From NCBI GenBank assembly GCA_016718655.1, contig JADKCV010000002.1, positions 245,690 through 309,689 of the forward strand: a DNA stretch of 64,000 bases. The letters are read 5' to 3'. This DNA comes from Flavobacteriales bacterium (GTDB lineage: Bacteria > Bacteroidota > Bacteroidia > Flavobacteriales_F > PHOS-HE28). A program made the position numbers and the translations under genes. The notes beneath the pieces were generated by a model, which saw only the letters and a list, made by a program, of their open reading frames with translations, ran no database searches and was not told the origin of the DNA. How positions within the stretch are numbered: the first letter of the stretch is position 1; each line of letters opens with the position of its first letter. Below, in pieces: positions 16,785 to 25,274 of this stretch.

Positions 16785-17234
16785 ATGGACTTCCTGATCG
16801 GTATTCACGATATGCTCTACGCCAAGATGGGCGTGGTGCTTTACTATGTGCTCTTCCTGATGGTGGTGGTTGGCGCCATGGCGCAATACCGTCTGTACAC
16901 CAAAGCCGGTCAGCCGGGTTACACCGCTTTGGTACCGGTGTTGAACGTGATCGTGTTCTTGAAGATCGTGGGACGGCCCGCCAAGGATGGATGGAAGTTC
17001 CTGATCCCCGTCTGGGGCCAGTTCTACTTCCTGCCCAAGGTCTGGATCGAGGTCTGCAAGAGCTTTGGCAAGACATCCACCTTGGACTACGTGCTGGTCA
17101 TCGTGCTGAATGGCTTGTACATCTTGAACCTTGCATTGGACGAGGATACCCGATACATGGGCCCCCTGTACGGTCAAAAGGCACCGCCCCCACCCCGCAA
17201 GCTTTCTCACGACCCTTCGCCATCGCTGGCTTGA
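16785..17234 (+). CDS. DUF5684-like small membrane protein
   Basis: 149 residues with at least three hydrophobic segments: VLYYVLFLMVVVGAMAQYRL (about 18-37), ALVPVLNVIVFLKIVG (about 48-63) and LDYVLVIVLNGLYILNLAL (about 100-118). The KAGQPGYTALVPVLNVIVFL and GWKFLIPVWGQFYF pattern is typical of DUF5684 domains, which also occur at the N terminus of Bacteroidota signal peptidases. The tail (KAPPPPRKLSHD) is Pro-rich and cytoplasmic-looking. Function unknown. Monocistronic, followed by a hairpin. Confidence 0.65.
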   Translation: MDFLIGIHDMLYAKMGVVLYYVLFLMVVVGAMAQYRLYTKAGQPGYTALVPVLNVIVFLKIVGRPAKDGWKFLIPVWGQFYFLPKVWIEVCKSFGKTSTLDYVLVIVLNGLYILNLALDEDTRYMGPLYGQKAPPPPRKLSHDPSPSLA

Positions 17235-17252
17235 GAGCTTGGACTTCATGAT

Positions 17253-17280
17253 CAAAGGGCTGTCTCCGGGCGGCCCTTTG
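17253..17280 (+). terminator. hairpin terminator after the DUF5684-like gene
   Basis: CAAAGGGC (17253-17260) pairs perfectly with GCCCTTTG (17273-17280) around a 12-base loop, followed by TGTTT. Confidence 0.65.
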
Positions 17281-17331
17281 TGTTTCGTGGCTGTTCGTGG
17301 GACCTAACCGCACATCGTGCTCGGCTTCGCC

Positions 17332-17339
17332 TATTTTCG
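17332..17339 (+). promoter_or_regulatory. -7 box TATTTTCG, 8 bases before the DUF6090 start
   Basis: TATTTTCG matches TAnnTTYG. With only 8 bases to the ATG at 17348 the transcript would be leaderless or nearly so. Its position rules out the upstream in-frame ATG at 17297. Confidence 0.55.
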
Positions 17340-17347
17340 CCAAGGTC

Positions 17348-18094
17348 ATGAAGCTCTTCACCAAGGTCCGAAGGCGCCTGCTCGATGATGGTCGCCTCAA
17401 GCGCTACCTGGTCTATGCGGCTGGCGAGATCATCCTCGTAGTGATCGGTATCTTCATCGCCTTGCAGTTGAACGCCTGGAAGGCCGATGTGAAGGACCGG
17501 GAGTTGGAACGGACCTACCTCCGGAACCTGCGAGACGATCTGATCCTCCAAATAGAGATCATCGACGAGCAGATCGCCTACGAAGCAAGCAAGTCGGTGC
17601 TCGCAGACTCTGCCATGACCTGCTTCCTGAGCGCTTGCCCATTGGACGTGTTGGAACCCATGCTCGCCGATGTTGGCCGATTGGCCTCAAGGAAAACCTT
17701 CCTCGCGAACGAGCCGACCTTCAACGATCTGGTCTCCTCAGGGAACATGGCATTGATACGGGACATGAAGGTGAAAGCCGAACTGATGCGTTATCACCAG
17801 GACCTTGAGCTACAGACCACGGTGATAAACACGAACAATCGCTTGATCATCGATCAACAGTTCGGCCAAAGCATCATTGAGAATGTGATCGGCTTCAGTT
17901 TGAACGACGGTCATGAAGTCGACACCAATAAAGTCCTGACCGGCGAAGAGCGCTACCGTTTGCGCACGCTGCTCCGGATGCGTAAGCGCATCTCCGAACT
18001 GCATCGCGAGCGCTGTACGACATTGAAAGCGCACACGGGCAAGGTGTTGGCGGTGCTTAACGAGGCCATCGGGCCAGGAACCCGGGAGGAATAG
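17348..18094 (+). CDS. DUF6090 family membrane-anchored protein (copy 1)
   Basis: About 248 residues. The N-terminal ~45 residues are the DUF6090 signature: a basic segment (KVRRRLLDDGRLKRYLVYA), a single membrane helix (AGEIILVVIGIFIALQLNAW) and then a long helical domain (DRELERTYLRNLRDDLILQI) that predicts coiled coil. The C-terminal part is predicted to lie outside the inner membrane. Function of the family is unknown. A close paralogue follows 55 bases downstream with its own identical promoter layout. Confidence 0.72.
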   Translation: MKLFTKVRRRLLDDGRLKRYLVYAAGEIILVVIGIFIALQLNAWKADVKDRELERTYLRNLRDDLILQIEIIDEQIAYEASKSVLADSAMTCFLSACPLDVLEPMLADVGRLASRKTFLANEPTFNDLVSSGNMALIRDMKVKAELMRYHQDLELQTTVINTNNRLIIDQQFGQSIIENVIGFSLNDGHEVDTNKVLTGEERYRLRTLLRMRKRISELHRERCTTLKAHTGKVLAVLNEAIGPGTREE

Positions 18095-18132
18095 TTCCAT
18101 CGCCAAGGACCATCGGTTCCGGTCGGTCGGCA

Positions 18133-18140
18133 TACTTTCG
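18133..18140 (+). promoter_or_regulatory. -7 box TACTTTCG, 8 bases before the second DUF6090 start
   Basis: Same spacing to the ATG (8 bases) as in the first DUF6090 gene, so the promoter was duplicated with the gene. Confidence 0.55.
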
Positions 18141-18148
18141 CCCAGCCC

Positions 18149-18877
18149 ATGAAACTCTTCAACAAGGTCCGGCAACGCTTGCTCGATGAGGGCCGCCTGA
18201 AGCGCTACCTGGTCTATGCCTTCGGCGAGATCATCCTGGTGGTGATCGGCATCTTCATCGCGCTACAGCTGAACGCATGGAAAGCCGATCAACGCGACCG
18301 GGCCTCGGAAAAGGTCCACTTGGAGAACCTTCAGGAGGACCTGAACCTGCAATTGGAAGTGATCCGCACCCAAATGGTTCATGACTCCAGCATGATCCTG
18401 CGGTCGGATACGGCGATGGGCTATTTCTCTGGCACGCTCAGCCTGGAGGAACTGGAACGCAGGCTCTACGGCAGTCGCAAGCTGGGCTGGCGCAAGACCT
18501 TCGTGGCCAGCGATGCCACCTTCAAGGTGCTGCTTTCCACCGGGGGCATGAACCTGATCGGCGACCCCCGGTTGCGCACCGACCTGATGCGCTATCACCA
18601 GCAACTGGACTACACCACCCAGGTGGTGAACACGAACAACCGGCTGATCGATGAGCTTTTCAGCCTGTACCCGGCCAACCAAGGCCCGAGCTTTTCACGC
18701 GATGCTGCCGGGCGGCTGGATAAGACCGTGGTGCTCAGTGGCCAGGAACGGTTCCGGCTCTACGAGAGCATCGCGCAACGCCGTTTGCTGAGTGAGATCG
18801 CGCTTGCCGTACTGGAGAAACAGAGGGTCGCCACGGAGCAGCTGATCGCTCGCCTGGACAAGGATATCGAGCGCTGA
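18149..18877 (+). CDS. DUF6090 family membrane-anchored protein (copy 2)
   Basis: 242 residues, paralogous to the upstream gene along its whole length. The first ~45 residues are almost the same (KVRQRLLDEGRLKRYLVYAF, GEIILVVIGIFIALQLNAW), and later blocks align (RKTFVASDATFKVLLSTGG with RKTFLANEPTFNDLVSSGN; LMRYHQQLDYTTQVVNTNNR with LMRYHQDLELQTTVINTNNR). One N-terminal membrane helix, the rest helical. Convergent with alaS, the stops 4 bases apart. Unknown function. Confidence 0.72.
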   Translation: MKLFNKVRQRLLDEGRLKRYLVYAFGEIILVVIGIFIALQLNAWKADQRDRASEKVHLENLQEDLNLQLEVIRTQMVHDSSMILRSDTAMGYFSGTLSLEELERRLYGSRKLGWRKTFVASDATFKVLLSTGGMNLIGDPRLRTDLMRYHQQLDYTTQVVNTNNRLIDELFSLYPANQGPSFSRDAAGRLDKTVVLSGQERFRLYESIAQRRLLSEIALAVLEKQRVATEQLIARLDKDIER

Positions 18878-18881
18878 TCGG

Positions 18882-21488
18882 TCATCCCAGCAACTCCGCC
18901 GCCTTCTTCAGCGCTTCGGCCATGCCACCGGGCTCCTTACCACCGGCAGTGGCAAAGTCGGGTTGGCCTCCCCCACCGCCTTTGATCAGCGGTCCGAGCT
19001 GCTTGATGAGGTCACCGGCCTTCAGGCCCGTTCCATCCATGAAGGCCTTGCCCAGCGAAACGGCCAGCAAAGGCTTACCATCAATGACCGACCCTGCGAT
19101 GAAGGCCAGGTCGGGTTGCTGCTCGCGCAACTGGTAGCCCAGGTCCTTCAGGCTTTGTGCATCGAGGTCCAGGCGTTCCACCAGGAACTTGGCACCCTTG
19201 CCGTTGGCCTTCGCGTTGGCGGGCAATGAAGCGGCGAGGCCCTTCACTTTTTCCTTGGCGAATTTCTCCAGCTCCTTGCCCATGGACGCGTGTTGCTCCA
19301 TGAGCTTCTCCACCGCTTGAACGATGTCCGAAGGATTCTTCAACAAGGCGTTGAGGGCATCGAGCTTCTCGAGCTTCTCGTTGATCATGCGCTCGGCCTC
19401 CACGCTGGTGATGGCCTCGATGCGGCGGATGCCGGCTGCCAACGCGCTCTCGCTGACGATGCGGAAGGGCCCGATGGTTCCGGTGCGCGGCACATGCGTT
19501 CCACCGCACAGTTCCACGCTGGGACCGAACTTCACCACGCGCACATTGTCCCCGTACTTCTCGCCGAAAAGGGCCATGGCACCCATGTTCTTCGCCTCGG
19601 CGATGGGCACGTTGCGCTTGTCCTCGAAGACGATGTCATCGGCGATCATGGCGTTCACCTCGCGCTCGATGGTGGCCAGCTCCTCGGGCGTCACCTTGGC
19701 GAAGTGGCTGATGTCGAAGCGCAGGCGGTCCGGAGCGACGAGGGAGCCTTTCTGTTCCACATGCGTGCCGAGGTGTTTGCGTAGCACGTGGTGCAACAGG
19801 TGCGTGGCGGTGTGATTGCGTGCGGTGAGCGCCCGACGCGAAGTGTCCACCTGGGCTGTGAGCGCCGATTCCACGTTCTTCGGCAGGTCCTTCGTGAAGT
19901 GGACGATGAGCTGGTTCTCACGCTTGGTGTCGATCACTTCCACCTGGTCATCGCCGTGGATGAGCCAGCCCTGGTCGCCCACCTGGCCACCGCCTTCGGG
20001 GTAAAAGGGCGTGCGGTCCAACACGATCTGGAACTGGTCGCCGCCTTTCCCGCTGACCTTGCGGTAGCGCAGGATGTGGGCTGTGGTGCTGAGCTCATCG
20101 TAGCCGATGAAGGCGGTCTCGCCTTTGCCCAGTTCGACCCAATCGCCCGTGGTGACGGCCGTGGCGGCGCGGCTGCGGTCCTTTTGCTTCTTCAGCTCTG
20201 ACTCAAAGCCGGACATGTCCACCTCGCGCCCTTGTTCGCGCGCCATGAGCTGCGTGAGGTCGATGGGGAATCCGTAGGTATCGAAGAGCTCGAAGGCCTT
20301 GTCTCCGGGCAGCACTCCCTTGCTTTCCACAAGCGCCTGCTCGATGCGTTTGGTGCCTTGTTCAAGCGTGCGCAGAAAGGCCTTCTCTTCCTCCAGCATC
20401 ACGTTCTTCACGATGTCCTGCTGCTTCCTCAGTTCCGGGAACTGCTCGCCCATCTGGCCCACAAGCACGGGTACCAGGTCGTGCATGAAAGGCTCGTTGA
20501 AGCCGAGGAAGCTGTATCCGTAACGCACGGCACGGCGTAGGATGCGGCGGATCACATAGCCCGCACCGGTATTGCTAGGCAATTGGCCGTCGGCAATGGC
20601 GAAACTGATGGCGCGCAGGTGGTCGGCGATCACGCGCATGGCGATGTCTGCCTTCTCTTCGGCACCGTAAGGCTTCCCGCACTGTTTCGCCAAGGCCTGG
20701 ATCAGCGGCTGGAACACATCGGTGTCGTAGTTGCTGCGCTTCCCTTGCAGCACCATGCACAGGCGCTCGAAGCCCATGCCGGTGTCCACATGCTGGGCGG
20801 GCAGGGTGTGCAGGGAACCATCGGCCTTGCGCTCGAACTGCATGAACACGTTGTTCCAGATCTCGATCACCTGTGGGTGGTCGTTGTTCACGAGCCCCTT
20901 GCCGGCCTTGGCGGCCTTCTCCCCGGCCGTGCGCACATCCACGTGGATCTCGGTGCAGGGGCCGCAGGGGCCGGTGTCACCCATCTCCCAGAAGTTGTCC
21001 TTCTTGCTGAAGGGCAGGATGCGCTCGGAGGGCAAATACTTCAGCCAGAGCTGGCGGGTCTCCTCATCGGGCTCCAGGCCGTCCTTGGCATCGCCACCGA
21101 AGTAGGTGACGTAGAGGTCGTTCGTGTCGATCCTGTACTCGTCCACCAGCAGTTCCCACGCCCACTGGATCGCCTCGGCCTTGAAGTAGTCGCCGAAGCT
21201 CCAGTTGCCGAGCATCTCGAACATCGTATGGTGGTACGTGTCGATGCCCACCTCCTCCAGGTCGTTGTGCTTGCCGGAAACGCGCAGGCACTTCTGCGTG
21301 TCGGCGATGCGCTTGTGCTTGGCCTCGCGGTTGCCCAGGAACAGGTCCTTGAACTGGTTCATGCCCGCATTGGTGAACATGAGCGTGGGATCGTCCTTCA
21401 CCACCATGGGAGCGCTGGGCACGATGGTGTGGCCGCGCTGGGCGAAATGGTCGAGGAACTTCTGGCGGATCTCGCGGGAGGTGAGCAT
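18882..21488 (-). CDS. alaS: alanyl-tRNA synthetase
   Basis: About 868 residues, the normal length. N terminus LTSREIRQKFLDHFAQRGH is typical; motifs include MFTNAGMNQFKDLFLG, the class II catalytic core with EMGDTGPCGPCTEIH, and the editing domain with zinc ligands in ARNHTATHLLHHVLRKHLG (HxxxH) and LCGGTHVPRTGTIG. The C-terminal DHHA1-like domain ends with IKGGGGGQPDFATAGG. Charges tRNA-Ala with alanine. The frame is open to 21563, but 21488 follows the TACTTTTG box (21507-21514), so it is the start. Stands alone. Confidence 0.95.
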   Translation of the reverse strand: MLTSREIRQKFLDHFAQRGHTIVPSAPMVVKDDPTLMFTNAGMNQFKDLFLGNREAKHKRIADTQKCLRVSGKHNDLEEVGIDTYHHTMFEMLGNWSFGDYFKAEAIQWAWELLVDEYRIDTNDLYVTYFGGDAKDGLEPDEETRQLWLKYLPSERILPFSKKDNFWEMGDTGPCGPCTEIHVDVRTAGEKAAKAGKGLVNNDHPQVIEIWNNVFMQFERKADGSLHTLPAQHVDTGMGFERLCMVLQGKRSNYDTDVFQPLIQALAKQCGKPYGAEEKADIAMRVIADHLRAISFAIADGQLPSNTGAGYVIRRILRRAVRYGYSFLGFNEPFMHDLVPVLVGQMGEQFPELRKQQDIVKNVMLEEEKAFLRTLEQGTKRIEQALVESKGVLPGDKAFELFDTYGFPIDLTQLMAREQGREVDMSGFESELKKQKDRSRAATAVTTGDWVELGKGETAFIGYDELSTTAHILRYRKVSGKGGDQFQIVLDRTPFYPEGGGQVGDQGWLIHGDDQVEVIDTKRENQLIVHFTKDLPKNVESALTAQVDTSRRALTARNHTATHLLHHVLRKHLGTHVEQKGSLVAPDRLRFDISHFAKVTPEELATIEREVNAMIADDIVFEDKRNVPIAEAKNMGAMALFGEKYGDNVRVVKFGPSVELCGGTHVPRTGTIGPFRIVSESALAAGIRRIEAITSVEAERMINEKLEKLDALNALLKNPSDIVQAVEKLMEQHASMGKELEKFAKEKVKGLAASLPANAKANGKGAKFLVERLDLDAQSLKDLGYQLREQQPDLAFIAGSVIDGKPLLAVSLGKAFMDGTGLKAGDLIKQLGPLIKGGGGGQPDFATAGGKEPGGMAEALKKAAELLG

Positions 21489-21506
21489 GGGTGGCGTAAG
21501 AGGCGG

Positions 21507-21514
21507 CAAAAGTA
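21507..21514 (-). promoter_or_regulatory. -7 box TACTTTTG upstream of alaS
   Basis: Exact TAnnTTTG match on the minus strand, 18 bases from the alaS ATG. Confidence 0.55.
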
Positions 21515-21641
21515 CCGAGCCGGTCGGCAGTCCGCCAGCGCCGCGGCACTTGAGGATCCACATTCTTTAACAGGTCGGGATGAGGTCGACGCCCGGCGCG
21601 CTGCACGGTGTTGGCTACCTTGCCGATCCTTCGGCCGACCC

Positions 21642-22613
21642 ATGCCCGAGCATAAATACCGATTCAACCCACAGACGCTCAATTTCGAGCGTATCAGTCT
21701 CTCCGCCTGGCAGAAGGTCAAGCGCGTGATGCTGATGTTGACACCCGGTCTGGTGGTGGGCGTATTGGGCATCTTCCTGGCTTACCAGTTCATGGATAGC
21801 CCCAAGGAGGCGAGCATGCGGCGCGAGAACCAGCAGTTGATCCTGCAATACGAGCTGCTCAACAAGCAACTGGGTGAGGTGGACCAGGTACTGGGCGATC
21901 TGCGCCGCCGCGATGACAATATCTACCGGGTGATCTTCGAAGCGGAGCCCATCCCCGCCACGATGCGTCAGGCTGGTTCAGGCGGGGTGAACCGTTACCG
22001 TGACCTGGATGGCTATGCCAGCAGCGACCTGGTGATCAGCACGCGCAAGCGCTTGGACCAGCTTACGCGACAACTGGTCGTGCAATCCCGTTCGTTCGAT
22101 GAGGTAGCCCAGTTGGTCCTGAGAAAAAAGGAGATGCTCGCAAGCATCCCTGCCATCCAGCCCATCCCCAACGAGGACCTGACCCAAACGGCCGGGGGCT
22201 TCGGCATGCGCATCCACCCGATCCACAAGATCCCCAAGTTCCATGCGGGCATGGACTTCACAGCCAAGACCGGTACTCCCATCCATGCCACGGGCGATGG
22301 ACGTGTGACCTTCGCCGACTATGCGACCAACGGCTATGGGACCCACGTCGTGGTCGACCACGGTTTCGAGTATGAAACGCTGTATGCGCACCTGAGCGAA
22401 TTGAAGGTGCGCAACGGTCAGCGCGTGAAGCGGGGGGATGTGATCGGCCTGGTCGGCAATACCGGTCTCAGCGCCGGACCACACCTGCACTACGAAGTGC
22501 GCAAGAACGGAGAGGCCGTGGACCCTGCCAACTATTACTTCAACGATCTGAACGCGGAGGAATATGCGCGGATGCTCGACCTTTCACGGAACGCGGGTCA
22601 ATCGTTGGACTGA
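21642..22613 (+). CDS. M23 family (LytM-type) metallopeptidase
   Basis: 323 residues. A short cytoplasmic N terminus is followed by a membrane anchor (MLMLTPGLVVGVLGIFLAYQ, about 30-50), a coiled-coil stretch (ENQQLILQYELLNKQLGEVD) and a C-terminal M23 domain. Zinc ligands are visible: His and Asp in FHAGMDFTAK and the HxH in PHLHYEVRKNG; GGFGMRIHPIHKI and VVVDHGFEYETLYAHL are family hallmarks. It should cleave peptidoglycan cross-links or act in envelope remodelling. The frame is open far upstream, antisense to alaS; ATG 21642 gives the natural N terminus. Confidence 0.85.
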   Translation: MPEHKYRFNPQTLNFERISLSAWQKVKRVMLMLTPGLVVGVLGIFLAYQFMDSPKEASMRRENQQLILQYELLNKQLGEVDQVLGDLRRRDDNIYRVIFEAEPIPATMRQAGSGGVNRYRDLDGYASSDLVISTRKRLDQLTRQLVVQSRSFDEVAQLVLRKKEMLASIPAIQPIPNEDLTQTAGGFGMRIHPIHKIPKFHAGMDFTAKTGTPIHATGDGRVTFADYATNGYGTHVVVDHGFEYETLYAHLSELKVRNGQRVKRGDVIGLVGNTGLSAGPHLHYEVRKNGEAVDPANYYFNDLNAEEYARMLDLSRNAGQSLD

Positions 22614-22617
22614 TCGG

Positions 22618-22625
22618 TACATTTG
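22618..22625 (+). promoter_or_regulatory. -7 box TACATTTG before the MerR gene
   Basis: Exact TAnnTTTG match, 9 bases before ATG 22635. It overlaps an upstream TTG (22623) that would otherwise be a possible start. Confidence 0.55.
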
Positions 22626-22634
22626 GCGCCCTGC

Positions 22635-23018
22635 ATGCCGTACAAGGAAAAGACCGTGGAGCGTTTGTATTGGTCCATCGGCGAGGTGGCCGAGCAAATG
22701 GGCGTGAACACGTCCCTTATCCGATACTGGGAGAAGGAGTTCGGCATGATCCGCCCAAAGCGGACAGGCCGTGGCGATCGCATGTACACGAGCAAGGACA
22801 TCGACCTGCTCAAACGGATCAAGTTGCTGGTGAAGGAACAAGGCTTCACCCTTCAAGGCGCACGTGAACAGATGCGGCGCGAACCTGCTGCGGAAGTTGC
22901 ACCGTCAGCGCCGCATGAAGAAGTCCGTCAACGCCTCCTGCGGATCCGTTCGCAGCTATTGGCGTTGGCTGTACCGACGGAGCCAGCGCTCGCGATCACA
23001 GACGACCTCCCGAAGTGA
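22635..23018 (+). CDS. MerR family transcriptional regulator
   Basis: 127 residues with an N-terminal winged helix-turn-helix: YWSIGEVAEQMGVNTSLIRY then WEKEFG, followed by RMYTSKDIDLLKRIKLLVKE and QGFTLQGAREQMRRE, the DNA-binding and wing segments of MerR proteins. The C-terminal ~40 residues are short, lack effector-binding cysteines and form a helix suited to dimerisation. Single-domain MerR proteins of this kind are widespread in Bacteroidota; the target is unknown. The end overlaps the convergent hldD gene by 23 bases. Confidence 0.82.
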   Translation: MPYKEKTVERLYWSIGEVAEQMGVNTSLIRYWEKEFGMIRPKRTGRGDRMYTSKDIDLLKRIKLLVKEQGFTLQGAREQMRREPAAEVAPSAPHEEVRQRLLRIRSQLLALAVPTEPALAITDDLPK

Positions 23019-23964
23019 GGTAGTTGCCCACATAGTCGGCCACGCCTTCTTCCAAGGTGGTGAATGGCACAGAATAGCCAATGGCCCTCATCTTGGACAT
23101 GTCCGCTTCCGTGAAGTATTGGTACTTGTCCCGAATATCGGCAGGCGTGTCGACAAAGGCGATGTGTTCCTCCTTACCCATGGCGGTGAACGTGGCACGG
23201 ACCAGGTCCAGGAAGGTGCGCGCTTCACCACTTCCCAGATTGTACAACCCACTGTGTTTCCGATGTTCCATGAGGAACAGGCAGATGGAGCACACATCCT
23301 TCACGTAGACGAAGTCGCGTAGCTGCGCGCCGTCCTTATAGTCCGGATGATGGCTGCGGAACAACTTCATCTCCCCCGTGGCATTGATCTGGTTGAAGGC
23401 GTGGAACACCACGCTGGCCATGCGCCCTTTGTGGTATTCGTTGGGGCCATAAACGTTGAAGAACTTCAGGCCGGCCCAGAAGTAGGGCTTCCGCTCTTGG
23501 GCCAAGGCCCACTTGTCGAAGTCATTCTTGCTGTCGCCATAGGGATTGAGGGGCTTCAGCACATACGAGAGCGAGTCGTCCTGATCGCTATAACCATGCT
23601 CCCCACCGCCGTAAGTGGCCGCACTGGATGCATAGACCAGCGGGATCCCGTACTTGACACAGGCCTCCCACATGCGTTGGCTATAGTGCAGGTTCAACTC
23701 ATCGAATATGGCCGTGTTGAACTCGGTCGTGTCCGTGCGGGCACCGAGGTGGAAAATGAATTGGACGAGCTTCTCATTGGCATCGAGCCAGGCGAAGAAG
23801 TCCTTGCGATCGACCTTGGCGCTGAGGGTCTTACCCGCCAAGTTGAGCTCCTTGTCCACCCGGGAGAAGTCATCCACGGCCACGATATCCTGCCACCCTT
23901 GGCGCAGCAGTTCGCCCACCAAGGCACTGCCGATGAAGCCTGCCGCTCCGGTCACGATGATCAT
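22996..23964 (-). CDS. hldD: ADP-L-glycero-D-manno-heptose 6-epimerase
   Basis: 322 residues, an extended short-chain dehydrogenase. NADP-binding loop VTGAAGFIGSALVGELL at the N terminus, VYASSAATYGGGE with the catalytic Ser/Thr region, and the catalytic Tyr/Lys pair in NPYGDSKNDFD. FNVYGPNEYHKGRMASVVFH and KDGAQLRDFVYVKDV are hallmarks of HldD/RfaD, which makes the heptose precursor of the LPS inner core. ATG 23964 lies 4 bases after a TACCTTCG box, predicting a leaderless mRNA. Divergent from the pterin synthase gene. Confidence 0.88.
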   Translation of the reverse strand: MIIVTGAAGFIGSALVGELLRQGWQDIVAVDDFSRVDKELNLAGKTLSAKVDRKDFFAWLDANEKLVQFIFHLGARTDTTEFNTAIFDELNLHYSQRMWEACVKYGIPLVYASSAATYGGGEHGYSDQDDSLSYVLKPLNPYGDSKNDFDKWALAQERKPYFWAGLKFFNVYGPNEYHKGRMASVVFHAFNQINATGEMKLFRSHHPDYKDGAQLRDFVYVKDVCSICLFLMEHRKHSGLYNLGSGEARTFLDLVRATFTAMGKEEHIAFVDTPADIRDKYQYFTEADMSKMRAIGYSVPFTTLEEGVADYVGNYLTSGGRL

Positions 23965-24032
23965 GGCGCGAAGGTAGGGGTGTGCCCCGGCACCATGGCC
24001 GGGGTGACACCCGCCCCTACCTTTGTACCCGC
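23965..24032. promoter_or_regulatory. divergent promoter with near-palindromic symmetry (hldD / pterin synthase)
   Basis: The 68 bases between the two ATGs hold two -7 boxes: TACCTTCG on the minus strand (23969-23976), 4 bases from hldD, and TACCTTTG on the plus strand (24018-24025), 7 bases from the pterin synthase gene. Around the centre near 23996 the arms read as imperfect inverted repeats of ~22 bases (GAAGGTAGGGGTG on one side, its near-complement ending CCCCTACCTTTG on the other). Confidence 0.6.
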
Positions 24033-24452
24033 ATGCCGATCGTACACATCACCCGCCGCGAACGCTTCAGCGCGGCGCATAAGTTGAGCCGCCCTGAGTG
24101 GAGCCTGGAAAAGAACTACGCCACTTTCGGAAAGTGCAGCAACCCTAATTGGCATGGACACAACTATGTGCTGTGGGTCACGGTTGCCGGCGCGCCCGAC
24201 CCGGAGACCAGCTTTGTCACCGACCTCAGCGAACTCAGCCGCTTGATCAAGGTCCACGTCATCGATCATCTGGACCATAAGAACCTCGATCTTGATGTCC
24301 CGTTCATGAAGGGTCGTTATAGTAGCACGGAGAACTTGGCCGTGGCCATCTGGGAGCAGTTGGAAGCCCCGGTGAAGGGTTTGGGAGTGGTCCTCAAGAC
24401 CGTGAAGGTGGAGGAGACCGAGAACAATTACGTGGAGTACCATGGCGAATAG
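24033..24452 (+). CDS. 6-pyruvoyl/6-carboxy-tetrahydropterin synthase family protein
   Basis: 139 residues. Zinc ligands and catalytic residues of the PTPS/QueD family are visible: FSAAHKL near the N terminus (first His), GKCSNPNWHGHNYVLWVTV (Cys nucleophile region plus the HGH zinc ligands), DLSELSRLIKVHVIDHLDH (catalytic Asp-His) and a final VKVEETENNYVEY with the substrate Glu. QueD makes 6-carboxytetrahydropterin for queuosine; PTPS works in tetrahydrobiopterin synthesis; the choice cannot be made from sequence here. Start 24033 is fixed by the TACCTTTG box. folE, which makes the substrate, is the next gene. Confidence 0.83.
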   Translation: MPIVHITRRERFSAAHKLSRPEWSLEKNYATFGKCSNPNWHGHNYVLWVTVAGAPDPETSFVTDLSELSRLIKVHVIDHLDHKNLDLDVPFMKGRYSSTENLAVAIWEQLEAPVKGLGVVLKTVKVEETENNYVEYHGE

Positions 24453-24605
24453 AAGTCCACTCGAGACCACCCTTCGGGTTGCGCCGGTTCCATTCACGCG
24501 CCTGCTTCGTTGCTACACCCTTACAGAGCATCCAGCTCTGCACGGGTTCCGCGCCTCACATGCACGCGAAAGAATTCCGGCCCACCATCCAAAAGCGATC
24601 TCGAG

Positions 24606-25235
24606 ATGACCTCCAGTGAGCACGAAGCCAGCGGCGAAGGCTACGAACGCATCGACCAGTACGATCCCGCCCGCATTGACGAGATCAGCGGTCACTACCG
24701 GCCCATCCTGGAAGCCATCGGTGAAGACCCTACGCGGGAAGGCCTATTGAAAACGCCCGAACGGGTGGCCAAGGCGTTGCAATACCTCACCCATGGGTAC
24801 GACCTGGACCCGGCAGCCATCCTGCGGAGCGCCATGTTCACCGAGGCCTACAGCCAGATGGTGGTGGTGAAGGACATCGAGGTCTACTCCATGTGCGAGC
24901 ACCACATGCTGCCCTTCTTCGGCAAGGCTCATGTGGCCTACATCCCGAACGGTCGTATCGTCGGCCTCAGCAAGATCCCTCGTGTAGTGGATGCCTACGC
25001 TCGCCGACTGCAAGTACAGGAACGCCTTACCAACGAGATCCGCGACTGCATCCAAGAGACCTTGGAACCCCTCGGTGTGGCCGTGGTAATGGAGTGCAGC
25101 CACCTGTGCATGCAAATGCGCGGTATCCAGAAGCAGAACTCGGTCACCACCACCAGTGCGTTCACCGGCATCTTCCTGGATGACCACCGGACACGCGAGG
25201 AATTCATCAAACTCATCAGCGCCACCCTGCACTGA
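24606..25235 (+). CDS. folE: GTP cyclohydrolase I
   Basis: 209 residues. Zinc ligands are present in YSMCEHHMLPFFGKAHVAYI (C, H) and in CSHLCMQMRGIQKQNSVTTT (C), with the substrate-binding stretch GLSKIPRVVDAYARRLQVQE. It converts GTP to dihydroneopterin triphosphate, first step of folate and pterin synthesis, and so supplies the pterin synthase gene 153 bases upstream. The frame extends to 24510, but the residues before MTSSEHEAS are not typical. The gap contains no terminator, so the two may be cotranscribed. Confidence 0.92.
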   Translation: MTSSEHEASGEGYERIDQYDPARIDEISGHYRPILEAIGEDPTREGLLKTPERVAKALQYLTHGYDLDPAAILRSAMFTEAYSQMVVVKDIEVYSMCEHHMLPFFGKAHVAYIPNGRIVGLSKIPRVVDAYARRLQVQERLTNEIRDCIQETLEPLGVAVVMECSHLCMQMRGIQKQNSVTTTSAFTGIFLDDHRTREEFIKLISATLH

Positions 25236-25274
25236 TCATTGCAGAGGCATTAACTTCATCCCGTACAACCCAAC

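Noticed and set aside
20583..21641. 5' extension of the M23 peptidase frame
   Set aside because: It is antisense to alaS, and the natural N terminus with anchor helix begins at 21642.
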